Source of the DNA: Zonotrichia leucophrys gambelii
Taxonomy: Eukaryota; Chordata; Aves; Passeriformes; Passerellidae
Length of the DNA stretch: 64,000 nt
Assembly (NCBI RefSeq): GCF_028769735.1
Contig: NC_088173.1
Span: forward strand, 19,966,038-20,030,037
Direction: 5' to 3'
A program made the translations under genes and the position numbers. Every line of letters begins with the position of its first letter. Within the stretch, counting starts at the first letter, position 1. Shown in pieces: positions 1 through 13,100 of the stretch. The notes beneath the pieces are model-generated. The model saw only the letters and a program-made list of their open reading frames with translations, did no database searches and was not told where the DNA came from.

Positions 1-787
1 CAGATAAGACTTTTCTCACTACCCCTTCACCTTCATGATGTACCTGCAAACAGCCTGTCTTAACAGAACTACTGGAATGGCTAATAATGCCTTCCCTACC
101 CATGGAATTGACCCGCTAGTCAACAGTTTGAGGGATGAGTGCAGTCTGTATCCTTGAGCAAAGGAGGATCAAGGCTTGGATCTGGGATGGATTTGCTGTC
201 TCCAAGGTAGAGTGTGTACATCAAAGTAATGTGTCAAATTACATGCTTACACCGACAATGAACTCGTGTGTTTTATAGAGGCAGAACAATCTATGGCATA
301 AAAGTTTTGTAAATATAGAAGAAGGCAAATCAGAAAGCAGAGGATTCAATAATGAAGGGAAACACAAGATAATTCCAGTCTTGTTTCTAACAACCGTTTG
401 TAAGTTAAAACAGTGATATATCTGACCAAACACATATATATTTAGACACATCTAAGGGTTCTAGGTCTTAGGGAAATCAGGGACACCAAGACTGGCAGCC
501 CTGGTTACTGTCAAATGGTTTTGGGTGAGAAGTAATAATTTTAGATTCAAACAGGAAAGATGGATTGGCTAAAAAGCTATAGTTTCTGAAAAAAATAAAG
601 GATAGATATATATGAACACTGTGAAGTCAGAGAATAAACATTTCATTTTTTTCATTATTTTTAGCTCATTCTAATTAATCCAATATTCCCAGAGAATGTT
701 TATATCGAAGTTTTATAGAAAGAAGAGAGATATTACTGAACAAAAGGAGCTTATTTTTGGAAATTCACAGAACACTGTAAATTCATG

Positions 788-801
788 CACACACACACAC
801 A
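788..801. repeat. (CA)7 microsatellite
   Basis: Seven uninterrupted CA units. It is short and could be polymorphic. Confidence 0.9.
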
Positions 802-3124
802 AAAGCAAGAAAGTTATTTATCCTTATTTAGACAAGAAAGAATCCTCCTGCATATCATATTTTATAGGTCTTCATTCTTCTCAGTTTCAAAGAATAGAAA
901 AGTATTAAAAATAAAACCTGACCACTGATTTAGCACTAGTATTTGGTTTTAAAAAGCTGTTTTTGAGGCAATCTGATTTTGTCTGTTTTTCTTTTCTATT
1001 ATGACTTTTACTAAGGTTATAGGACTAGTGACGGGGATGTATCTGGAGTATTTATAGAGCACTGTGTCTTTAGAAAATTACTTCATATTGTCTAACAGCA
1101 ACTGATTTGAAAAAAAGTAAATAATCAAAATTGATTTGGTCTGTAACACTTAGCCCATGAGCTCCAAACTGGCTCCCAGACAAAGCCTACTGATGAATGG
1201 ATGCATACTGAATTGCAGAGGGAAGCCAAGTAGTTATTTTGGGGCAGTCTGTACTTATGCCAGGCCTGCATGTGATTCATTGTTTCTTCAGTTGTTTTTA
1301 TGACAGCAGTAACCAAATGAGTATAATATATCTGGTTCTTTTTTGATGAAAATTCTGAGTCATAAAGGCATCCTCTCAGCTGGGCTGGGTTTGGCAGTCT
1401 CAATGGAGCAGAGGAAGGCAAACCAAATTGCTTCCTCAGAGGCAGAGCCTTCGAGGTGAGGCTATGGGGGAGGCTGGGCAGCAGTGGGGGCTGCAGTTCT
1501 ATTGCTGTTGACACAGCTTGTCTCAGACACATCAAACTGGCTTGTGGTAGTTTTGTACCATAGATGTTTCTTTATGGCTGTTTCCTCTCTGTTTCACGAG
1601 GTTACTCTGAGAGGGAGAGGATTAAAACATCTGAGTTTAGCTATCTGCTTCCAAGTGTCTGCCCTCCCTTGGGGTGAGATGGAGAGCTAGGCAAGACAGC
1701 CAAGAGAACAGCTCAGTTCACCCTGAGGTAAATACTGGGGGTTTATTCACTAGTATGTGCTGAGCAGGTCTGCATTGTAACTGGAGTTTAGATATTGCAC
1801 ACATGGGTCATCTGTGTTTACTCATCATCCTCTGTGAAATGAACCCTAACCCCTTTTTCTTAGATGCTATTAAGAAGCAAACAAAAATGCTTGGCAGAAA
1901 TATTTCAGTATGATGAATATGCACCATTCACAGACTGGGACTTGGCTGTACTTCCCTGAAGTAGAGCTTGGAGAGCCATATTCACAGTTTATGTGATTAA
2001 AGGGCAGGCCTTAATATTGATAGTGTTGCAGACAATATTTCAGAGCTTTGTGACTCCCTGCTCTGAAGTTGAGAGCCTCTCATCTCTATCCTTAGCCTGG
2101 CTGTCACAGAAGCTGAGATACCATGTTTTCAAATGCATCACTGAAATACTTGTGAGTTAGAAATAATTACAGAGTCATCTGTAATTCACTATTGGTAGTA
2201 GCTAGACATCCTACTCCCAAAAAAAGGCCAAAAGACAACTAGAATTCGATAAAAATTGCAAGTCAAACTATGGTCAGAATAATCCTTCCACTAAAAATGA
2301 CAAATGTGATTTACAGGATTAGACTGCTTTCTAGACTTTGCCAGCAAGAATGGCAATATCACATGCAGTAGAAAACTATCTCAGTATGAAACAATCTTGC
2401 CACATATTGAAACAGGTGCAAAATAAGCACCTATTTTATATCTCTCTGTCTCCTCTTCAATTTACTACAAGTTAAGAAATCTTGAAAAATGTATGTTAAA
2501 ACTTTGAAGCTAATCAGTCTTGTTCCTGGCAATAAAGTACAAATTTTGCCATTTCAAATTAGAAGCAATCTGATCACAAAGTAGATTTCTCCACTGAATT
2601 CTGAAGAAACTAATAGAAAATACCAAAAGTCTTTCAGCTCTGGTCCCACCTTGTGCTTCCAGTTCCCAAATAGTAAGCATCAAGTTTGAACGAGACATTA
2701 AATCAGCAATAAGAATCCAGCCTCAGGCCCAGAACAGAGATTACTTTTGTTGTATCAAACTGTGACCTACTTGCAAGATCCTGGACATAGTAAGAACTTG
2801 CTCAAAGTACTTCTGTCTGTGCTTCTTTTAATACTATGAATTATGAAGTATTTCTGACTTGCCTTTGCTATGGACTTGTGTTCTGTTATTTTTGTTCTAT
2901 AGTTATATAGAATCTGAAGACAGACATTACACTCATTCACCCATTCAGTAAAAGCTGCATGCAGATGTTTTCATTGGAGGAATGGAACAGCTTTAAGGGA
3001 AACATTTATAAAATGTTCAATAAACATTGTGCTTTTCAGGGAAACATCTCTCCCATTTTTAAAAAGAGGACATGGGAAGGAGTGAGCTTCACCTGTGTCT
3101 AGGCAGAGGCTGGTGATTAGAGGT

Positions 3125-3152
3125 GTTATTATTAATAATAATAATTATTAAT
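3125..3152. repeat. AAT/ATT-rich simple repeat
   Basis: A run of ATT and AAT triplets (GTTATTATTAATAATAATAA and onward). It is partly self-complementary. Confidence 0.75.
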
Positions 3153-3357
3153 CCTGCAGGACAAAGTTGTGCAAAGGTTCAATCAAAGCTCTGTTGTTTC
3201 TTAGACTTAAACCACTGACAGTCTGAGGCTAAGATTGGCTTCATTTGCCCCTAGGCTCCTTTCTGAGAAGTTTACAAGGGGGCCCTTTCTGCACTTTGGG
3301 ATTCAAAGGGAGGGCTTCTTGAATAAATTCTATCTGAAACTCTCACTCTCCTGCAAC

Positions 3358-3763
3358 AGAGGGTTGGGGTTGCTCAGCCTGGAGAAGAGAAGGCTCCAAG
3401 GTGACCTCATTGCAACCTTCCAGTACCTAAAGGGGGTCCATGAAACAGAGGATAATGGGGATGAGGGGGGGTTACACAAGCAGATCATGACAGCACAAGG
3501 GGCAATAGTTTTAAACTGAAGGAGGGCAGGTTTAGATTAGATGTTAGCAAGAAATTCTTTACTCAGAGTGTTGAGAGGCACTGGAACAGGTTGCCCAGAG
3601 AAGCTGGGGATGACCAATGCCTTGAGGCGCTCAAGAACAGGTTGAATGAGGCCTTGAGCAGCCTGATCTAGTGAAAGGTGTCCCTGCCCATGGCAGGGGG
3701 CTGGAATTAGATGATCTTGAAAGTCCCTTCCAGTCCACCCATTCTTTGATTCTAAGATTCTAC
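3358..3763 (+). mobile_element. CR1 LINE, 5'-truncated 3' end
   Basis: About 406 bp of CR1 non-LTR retrotransposon 3' sequence in forward orientation. It begins with the conserved block GTTGCTCAGCCTGGAGAAG and continues through the end of the reverse transcriptase frame and the 3' UTR (CTGGAACAGGTTGCCCAGAG, then the CCTTCCAGTCCACCC block). It ends in degenerate octamer repeats (ATTCTTTG/ATTCTAAG/ATTCTAC), the hallmark of avian CR1 instead of a poly-A tail. Full-length CR1 is about 4.5 kb, so this is a typical dead-on-arrival 5' truncation with no coding capacity. Scattered substitutions suggest an old copy. Confidence 0.95.
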
Positions 3764-6700
3764 AAATTTTTTTCTGTGATTTCTTCGCTGTATGTTTAGG
3801 AGTTTTTTTCCTCCCTGGATAATGTAAGTAATTATACTGCCTTAATTTCTGCCTCTAAGTCTTATTTGGGATATCTTTATTTCATTTTATTCATTGTGAC
3901 AAAACTGTACTTCAAATGTTTATTAAGTGCACTTTCAGAACATCTGAGGAAAATCACAATGCCTATGATCCTTAGATTAATGACAGACAGTAAATCATAC
4001 TTTTGAAGCTCCTATTGCATCCTGGATGAACAAAATACAGTGTTAGTGATAAAAATTATATATTATCCATCTGTTCTTTTCTATGAAACACACAAAGACA
4101 TATCAATAACTGGTTAGCTTTTCCTTATTGGTTAGCTATCCTGGGAGATAACAGACACAAATATAAAAAATGGGAGGATGTAGATATAGGTTTATCAAAA
4201 AGGAATATACCATTGTGAAGGATAGATTCTGGCAATGGCTTGTGTTCAGATACTTCAGATAAAATCTCAGTATAATCATAAGGAAAAATAACCCTATGTA
4301 GTAATTATATTAATTATTGAAATCAAACATCCATATCTGAAGGTCACGGGTAATTTAATAAACAGCAGAATGTGCCCAGAATTAGACTGTGTGTGATGCC
4401 ATTTGTCCTTTATGAGGGAGAAGAGTAGAGCAAACTTCCTCTGAAAACAAATTAGATATCTGAGACTTCGCTACCATCAAATTATGGAGTATTACTTTGC
4501 AACATTTTTCCAATGTAGGTGTGAAAAGCTTTTGAAAATCAAAACAAAAAAAGTCAAAACCAACCAAAAAAAATCCCCAAATGGCATGAGAAGTCATATT
4601 TACTCAATTCCAGGTAGGACAGCAAGGGAAACAGAATTGCACAGATATCAAAAATAAAACCCTTTATCTACTGCTAGCCTGTCACCTTACTTAAAATAAA
4701 TCTCTAAAATAGTCAAACTACAATTAGTCATTGGTATAGGCTTATATCAGAAAAATTCCTCAGGTATTTATTATACAAAATCATTAAAGCTCAAATTTTT
4801 ATTTTATATGTGATATTGAGCAAATCTAGCATGAGCATTAAACAATTTTTGATCAGTTTTGCATGGGTGGGTGGCAGCAACTACATTTTGTGAGTGTCCT
4901 TTTGTAGCTGCTGTGATGTGTCTTAGCTGTGCTGACTTCTAGAGCTTGAGCAGTTGAATTAGAAAATAGATATCAGAGTGGGTAAAAAGGATCCATTCTG
5001 AAAAAGGGTAGATCTCTCATATCTTGGAAACTTTGAAGTTAAAATGTGGCTTGGAAAGCTCTAGGGTGAGATTTTCTTAAATCTTAACAAGAAAAGGGGT
5101 TTGTATCATAATTTAGGTTTCACATTTAAATAATGCCTTAGACCTTCTCAGGAGCAGGTTTGAGTTTTGAAATATTCACAAAAAGTGCAAGGAGTGATTT
5201 TTTTTTTTTTTTTTTTTTAAGGGTTGGATTGAAGAGCCTGGGTATTGCTATGAGAAAAAAAAAATTTCCTTGTTCTTGACAGTTGCCTCACTGGCAGATG
5301 CTTTTGAGGGCTGTCAGTTGGCCATTCCTTAATCCACTCAGTGTGGGTTGTACTTACATTTCATCGTGCTCGTTATTAAATCAGCTCAACTTTCTTATGG
5401 CAAATTGCAGATTGGTCTCCAAACCATCTGCCACTGTGTGTCTGAATGTATAGGCTGGTGGATGCCTGCTTAGAAACAAGGCAGTGAATTGATGTTCAGA
5501 AAGGAAGAGGAGCTTGAAAAAGAGCCTGGCTTCTAAACACCTGAAAAGAAATGTCTGCTTTTTGTGGTGCAGCTTGGCCAGGCTGCGGCCCATGTTGTGC
5601 CAGCACTGCAATGGAGCAGCAGTGCTGCAACCTCTGCAGCAAGTTTCCAACGTTTCAATTTTTATATACTCTTCTGACTGTGGTGATATATAATGCAAAT
5701 ACCTTTATTTTGAAGCAATAAATATATGCATTTTTCCCCAGTGAGGCATGTACAAAAGACTCTTCAAAGTAATACAGGTTTCAAATTTGGAATTCATCAT
5801 TATGGGATTTAATGTGGAATAACTATTGAGATAATACACTAATATTTCCTGCCTTCTGGAGAAAATTATATATAAGAAGTATAACGGTAACTTACACCAA
5901 TGACGTAAAAGACCTCTGTGTATTTATATGCTGTTTTTATAATAAAATGAAAGGTGATGTGGCACATGGAATTACAGAGGTAGTCAAAGGTGCTTTACTT
6001 CCTCAGTTTTGACTATTTAATAATGTTCATTTGTGGGTTTTATACCAGCTGGATATATTTCTTTCCTTCTTAAAATTTATTTATTCTGTTGCCTGCATTA
6101 TTTCCATGTGATTTCTGTTTGTGGCCTGTATTTTTAAGCCACAAGGACAAAGATTTTTCAAGTTTCAAAGGCATGAGGTTTGTGAAGAGAGCGGGATTAT
6201 GGATTTAAATTATTTTTTTCAGTGGTCAGAATCCTTATTCAAGAACTAAAGACTCTTACTCTGAATCACAATCCACCCTGCCATGTGCCAGCTATATTTA
6301 ATACAAAGTGAAATAGCATAGCCATGTGAGCTAAGGGGGCTTGCCTTCCTTCAGAATTGGATCAGATATTGCCAGGTAAGTGCCTCTGGGTGCCTTTATT
6401 CAGTAAATTTAGATTCTTAGTGTATCTCTCAGCAATTTCTTTTTTTCTGTGACAAATTTGTAAGGCTCCTTTAGCTCAGGAGAAATTTCCCCACAATTGC
6501 TGAAACGTCCTTATTTCATAGATTCTCAGCGTCTTTATGTATTCTTGCATGAGTTCATGCATGGTCTGCTGGTGGCTTCATCCCATGAATCAGACTAGCT
6601 ATTTCCTGAAGAACAAATTGGTTGTGATTTCCACTATCCACTCTTAGGATCCTGAGCCAAAGTACTTGCTAAAATTCCAACATAATTTTTACTCTCAGCA

Positions 6701-9700
6701 GGTTTTATGTTTGTAACCCTAAAGTGTGTTGCCCATGGGAGGGCAATGTGATTTCTACTCTCTCTACCTCTGCACACAGGATCTGCCTGATCCCCACAGA
6801 AGGTGAAAAAAACCTCCATGTTCTTAAAAATTTGCCCCCAGTTTTGTTTTTTGACACATTGCAAGCAGCTTGCTTCCACATTTTCAATATATAATGATAT
6901 CAAAGGAGCTGTCTTTGAGTACAAGTCTCTGGAAAGTGAAAGCAGGGCACATTTCCTCTCCTCCAGCGCTGATACTCTAAGTAGGAGGAAAGCTTTACTG
7001 ATTTCATCTTTAAAAAACTCAAGGATTAGAAGGAGATGGGATTTTTTATCATTATTTGAATTTTTCTCCTGTGAAGTTCATGATGCTTTTCAAGAATCCT
7101 GGTCCTTTAATTTTTTTAGGAGAAACGTCTATCTCTTTTACTTGCTAATAATCATTAACTAGAAATTTAAATGTGATGAGATGGGATGTAAATTCAGCTA
7201 AGCCTTCCACATTAAAATGGACCTCAGAATAAAAGATTTATTCCATGTTTTAACATGGAAAACTAGAGGAGAGGGTTACAAATGGAAGGGAGGTGATAAT
7301 TATATGCAACCAGCTGATGTTTTGTTCACAGGTTGATGCGGTGAAGTTGTTAAGAAACTGCTACATAAGGGAACAACTATCCCACTCTATAACTTGTAGT
7401 AGGGCCAGGCTTGCACCTTATTCCCACTCAGCCAAGCACAATGCAACATCATAAATTGGTGTTCTGACCAAAGAAAACAAGGAAGAAGAAATATCTCTTA
7501 CATTTATGTACAGATATCACCACTCAGTAGCATACATGTAACTGAATATTTGCTTCCCAGAAGACATGGACATTGTCCCTGGACATCCCAAAATTAAAAT
7601 CTAAAAAGGTCAAAAGTTGTAGAATATGTCAATATTCTGTTGGCATTTGATTCAATAAGGTGAATGACACTTCAACCTGATTGCACTTTGACTGTCTTCT
7701 ATTCCACACTCCCTTGGTAAGGCTTTTTGTCTTCAGAAGCACCTGATGCAATCTGGTCTGCTGTGGTGACCACATCATAGTCCTTCAAAGTATGCTTAAT
7801 GAAAGCAAAAATAAAAAGGACTATTTAATTACTGGGCAAAAATGTTTCTACAATTTTGAAGGTAAATAGAAGTCTGTAATTCTTTTTGTAACCTTTTTTC
7901 CTTTCACTTAGATAATTTTTCATTACCAGAGGGTCTAGGAGATTTTACTTTAGTACCATCAGATTGTCACTACCACAAAAATCAGTTTTTCATCAGCACT
8001 GATTGCAGGGAAGAGATCTGTCTGCTCAATCATGAGGCATAGATCAGCTCAGGATCTTTACCAACCACATGATGTGAATAGGAAGGCATTTACTTGACAA
8101 CTCCTTTTCCAAGGGTAAATTGCTGATAGCTGTAGTGCTCTATAAAGGCACTAGAGAGCTTGAGAGTTTGGAAGTCTGTTTCTCACATGCACACACACTC
8201 TTCCTTTTCCCTTCCTCCTGTGCTTTTGCTCAAAACTCATCATTCTTTCTGATAGAAGAAAGGAAAAACTGGCCATAACTTTAGCTTGCATTAGTGGCTC
8301 CAGCATATCTGGGCTGATATAATTTCTGGTCTACATTTACAAAATTGAAGGTTCAATAGTTTGTGTCTGTCAAGTCAGTCTCCCTTCTCTCTCTTGTGAG
8401 CTATGTGATGGTGGTTTTGTTAAGACTTCTGGTTCTGAGGTACAGAGCATAAGCACTACATAGAGAAAAGGTGCACATCTTTGTGGAGGTTAGAAATAGA
8501 AATAGAATTTACCAATTGATATCTTAGTGGGGATTGTTATGTTGTGCCTCAGTGAAGAGCCCACTGAAGTATCTTTACATCAGCCAGCAATCTGTGTAAG
8601 CCAATATGTGGCTGCCTGACTTGTCTGTCTCTTGAGCCCACTCATGCTTCTCAGCCTCTGCAAATACCTGGCTGGACCCTGGCCAGCCCAAATCACCCAG
8701 CTGTAAGCTCAGCAAGAGTGGGATGAGTGTCCCCTGCTGAGATCCCAAAATCAAAAGAGCCACATCAGTGAATGGTGGTGGAATTCACCTGACCTGACCC
8801 TAACACTTAGAGTTGGGAGCCAGCTCAGCTAGTGATAAGGGAAGAATCTCTGCCTGACTCTTTCCTCAGGACAAATAGGATTTGAGGCCAATTATGATTT
8901 TTAGCTTTCATCTTCCAATGCTTCTTTTCCCCAAAAGTGTAGTAATGCTTCCCTCTTTTTTCAGCTGGCTGTCTGAAACCCTTCATAAGAGGGTGAGCAC
9001 CACAGGTGTTTTCTATGGCCCCTAACAGAATGGAGCTCTAGTATGGGATGGAGCATGTATGCACTACCATGCCTCAAATGCTAAAGACTCTTACCCAGCT
9101 CATTCTTCACTTCAGTTGTGCCATAACAGAGGCAATAAATATCTGACATAACAGAGTAAGGTTCAAAACACCAAAGGATATTTACCTCTATAAGTTTGAA
9201 AGCTTCTTCTTAACTAATGTCTTCTTTCCAAACACAGTTTATAAGAAAGAGGCATATAAGCTACTAGACTTTGCTGTATTAATAATGAAAGGCAAGTAGT
9301 TGAAGCTGTACTGTAAACAGGGGGGTACCAAAATGCAATGTTCACATAATGTGTTAAGTGAAGTGTTATTGATTGGTCATAGTTAGTAAAAAAACACAAA
9401 ACTAAATTAATTCCTAAAGTAACACTGTTAAAGAAATTATGGGGAGGCCAAATGATTATAAGCAGAATAAAAGAATCTAAATCTGTTTGACACATAAGAC
9501 AATACAAGCTAATGAACAGTGTTTTCCAGCACTCTTTATAGAGATGGTTAAAAAATGTGAGAGGGAATGAGGCAACAAACTCTGTCAGATAATTTGTTTG
9601 TGCTGCCCTTCTAATAGCTCTTTGTTTATTAATGTGCAGTAATTGTTGATCATTTGAGCCTGGATAGGAAAATGAATACCTAAACTCTGGATTTTAGCCC

Positions 9701-10175
9701 CTTGTCTAGTTTCTTAGCATGAGTTTCAGTGCGTGATAGCTGATGATTATTGATCATGAATTTAAGTGATATTTTCTATTCTGGGTCCCAAAGAAAAAGA
9801 ACCTCTGGGACCAAATTATTTTGTGCCAGATACATGTTGTGAATTTTATTTTTTACTTATGTTTCATTGCCATTGTTTTGTTGTTACAAGCTGCCCTGCT
9901 TTAATATAGTTTCACTTGAGAAATACCATTTGTGTTTTCTTCTAGGGATCATGCTACTCTCTTCATTATGTCTGTTTTCCCTGGATACTAATAAAAAAAT
10001 ACCAATTACCACACAAAGATGCCTCATTCACCATCTGAACTACCTATTAGATGATATCTAAGTGCTTTTTGATAAGGTTGTGAGTATTGAGACAGCCTCC
10101 AGAAGGTAATGGTACTTCTTAACTTATAAGACTATCATTAACTAGACATCTGTGTATGTGGCCTTCTTTGTCTAG
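3764..10175. other. AT-rich non-coding stretch with homopolymer run
   Basis: No gene or transposon recognised. It contains a T21 tract at 5198-5218. Open frames at 5381-5698 (minus), 6634-6924 (minus) and 6803-7162 (plus) overlap one another, have no recognisable motifs and look random. Confidence 0.6.
5198..5218. repeat. poly-T (T21) tract
   Basis: Twenty-one consecutive T residues followed by AA. It could be an old poly-A tail read from the other strand, but no retrocopy body is recognisable beside it. Confidence 0.9.
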
Positions 10176-10191
10176 ATATATATATATATAT
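10176..10191. repeat. (AT)8 microsatellite
   Basis: Eight uninterrupted AT units. Confidence 0.9.
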
Positions 10192-13100
10192 CAGAATAGT
10201 TACAAAATGTATCTGATGTTGGAGAAGCTCTTTTTCTCCTCTAAACTGACCACAAACAATAAACACTGGTCACTGAGTTACCTGTTCAGTGGTGCAGCCC
10301 TGGCTGGCTGGCCTTACTGCTTAAGCTGAGAAAAAGATACCAACCATGTCTTGGATGGACATGGACATTGCATGTTAGTGGGCTTCATTTTGTCATACCA
10401 TGTGGACACAATGATTGTATTTGTCATGCTAAGAAAGAGGGAATACTGTCTGTGCCTTGAAAGGGGATGCAAATAGCTGGATCAAAGCATTCACTCTTGA
10501 CAACTCATCTGCAGACCCTCAGTTTGGCCATATGATTACCAAAAAATATGTTCTTGGTAGGGCCACTTAAGAGAAGCATAGACCACAAAATGTGGGCTAG
10601 GCTGGTACACTCTGCTGGCAGAACTGGCATTTCCCTTCAGACTCAGAGGCTCCAGCTGGGATACATTTAGAACATATTGGGTCTTTTTCTTGGTCCATTT
10701 TGAACAGACATGTAGGACGCTTAGAATATTTCTTTATACATTTTCTACACAATGGAAGAAAAATGATTCAGTATGAGTTCACTAAAACATACTCCTACTG
10801 TGTTGAACAAATCCTCCTAATCCTTGCTCTTGTTTTACCTCTTGAGATTTAAAAGGCTGTCAGACCTTATATTGCACTGACATGTACAGCTACTGTACAG
10901 TCTCAGGACTTTACATTCACCTAGTTTCCACTAATCAGATACATCCCATCAGCACAGTTTACATATTTTTAAAAACCATTATATTCAGTAAGTAGCTTAT
11001 CGCCTTATTTTTAATACAAGCACTGATTTCAAAGAAAGTGGTATTTTAAAGTGATGCTATGATGATTGATGCTAGTATATGTGCAGTTCCTGAACCTTCA
11101 GTTATTTAAACCTTTAAATGACTTTCCATAGAAAAGAATCACTGCGCACTGCACTACTCTCGGGATTAAAGTGAGTAATACATGAGGAAAAAAAGGCTAT
11201 TTCTCTTTGAAATGACATGATTATCAATATTTAGTACTCTCTTTGTTTCACAAGTGTCAGAAACACTACAGAAACTGCTTAAAATATGAACTTTTACTTG
11301 CTTTTATGTTGTCTTATTAGTCTCTGCAAAGACAGGTGTACTGATCAAAGACTGGTAAGGAAAATGGATGTTTTCCATTCAGCAGAGATGAGAGAACTCG
11401 GTTTCCAATTAATCTTACAATTACCTGAGTCATGTTTTCAGTAATATAATATTATCTACCTTTACACCTGTTCTGAATGGGCCAAGGGAACTTCTGGAAT
11501 TCCATTACTGATTGCAAGCAGCCTTCACTGTTAAATCAACTGATATTCATGTTAGCTGTCTTGTTCCTCACCAGTAAAAATGCTGACATTTGTAATAAAC
11601 ATGGGAAAGACTTAGGATATCAACTCATACCAGTGTAAACTGGGTCAAACATGATGGACTCCATACTCTCCTGCTGTTAACTTCAACCTCACATTAAAAG
11701 CCCAGAAAACTTAATTGTTAACAACATTTTGAGAGTGGCAAAAACCAAAAATGTAATTAAAAAGGTCATGCTCTCCTTTGTGTGCCTTTATTTATTTATT
11801 CATTTATTTTTAATATATAATGGTATCATGGAACTGGTGAAATGTATTTTTCCAGTTTCCCATAGCTTAACATCTGCTCCTATGATTAACTTGGCAACAC
11901 AGAGGAAAGGTATCTAAATTCAAATGAAGCCATGAGATTTTATGTAATAACTACAGCTGAGAGCTTTAAGGGAAAACTGCTTTAGAAAACAACTAGCCAT
12001 CTTGTGTCTGTACTGTAGCAGACATAGGTGTAAGTTGGATGGTAGTAGAAAGCATTTAAAACTTCTTACTGTTGCAGACCCTGCTGCCTGCCAATAGTCC
12101 CAATTTTCAATCTGCAAAACAGATATTTCAAGAAGACAGAGTGAATGTTAGAATATATATGCCTCCATCATGGCATCTGTGGGGAGAATTCAACACATTG
12201 TGCTTTCAGTCCTGAAGAAGAAGAGGTGCCTGCAGGGGCAGAGAAGAGATTGAATATCAATTGAGAAAAGTTACTTTATTAGCAGTTCTTCAGTATAACA
12301 GAAAAGTAAAATTAATGAGTTAAGAGGAAAAGGCACTGTCAGTCCCTTAAGGGGTACAGATGCTTGTGTGAATGAGTCATATCACTTAGGGGAGTAGCAG
12401 CCTGAATGTACATACATTCCCTTTATCTCTGCACAAAGAAGGGTTGAAATACAAAAGGGGCATTATTCTGCAGAGGTGAAAAGAATATCAGAACCCAGAG
12501 GACTGTATATATTTTTTCAGAAAGGACAGTTCAGAAGAAAAATTGCAACCATCTAGTTGTTCTTTTTCTTTTATTATGCTACTTTATGGAAATGTAAGTG
12601 AGCAGCATAGCCTGCAAATTTAGCATCATAAATAGTGTGAAGATTCAGAGTTGAAGATAACCTTGTTATCTTGCTCTGTCTTCCTGTGCTCATTTCAAAT
12701 CTCATTAAAATGTGTCATGAATAAAGAAGAAAAAAGTCCTGTTTATACCTGATTCTCTCTCTTCTTTTTTTTTTTTTTTCCTGGGGAGAATGCCAGAATG
12801 CTTAAAAAATTGTTTGCATCATTTTATGCTTCTCTTTCATTTGCCTGCTCTCTTCTTATCACAGTTCTGTATCTTGATCCCTCTGGAATTCTGATGAGAG
12901 GGAGACCAGGCAAACTGCATGGCTGAGGAGCCACAGCTTCCAGGCCTCTCGGTGTGCACGTCCTTGGGGACCTGGACATGCAGCAGAGTGACACAAGCTG
13001 TCTCTGCATTTCACCTGGGTTTGCCTCCGTTGTTGACTCACACACAGGCTGTTCTGTAAAAAGCAGTTGTTTGGCCCCTGCCTGAGCATGTTGCATAATG

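Larger units (their letters stand above)
1..3357. other. AT-rich non-coding stretch
   Basis: No exon-like segment, RNA gene or recognisable transposon is visible. A 136-codon open frame on the minus strand (1125-1535) has no recognisable domain and is within chance for six frames of AT-rich DNA. A slightly GC-richer patch lies around 1370-1700. A short (CA)7 run and an AAT-rich run (3125-3152) are the only simple repeats noted. Confidence 0.6.

Noticed and set aside
1125..1535. 136-codon minus-strand open frame as a possible gene
   Set aside because: No domain, no splice support and low complexity of motif content. Its length is near the random expectation for 64 kb in six frames.
3235..3519. 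94-codon plus-strand frame as a gene
   Set aside because: Its second half is CR1 sequence; the first half has no recognised features.
5198..5218. T21 tract as the tail of a minus-strand processed pseudogene
   Set aside because: No exon-derived coding similarity or target duplication could be seen in the adjacent sequence.
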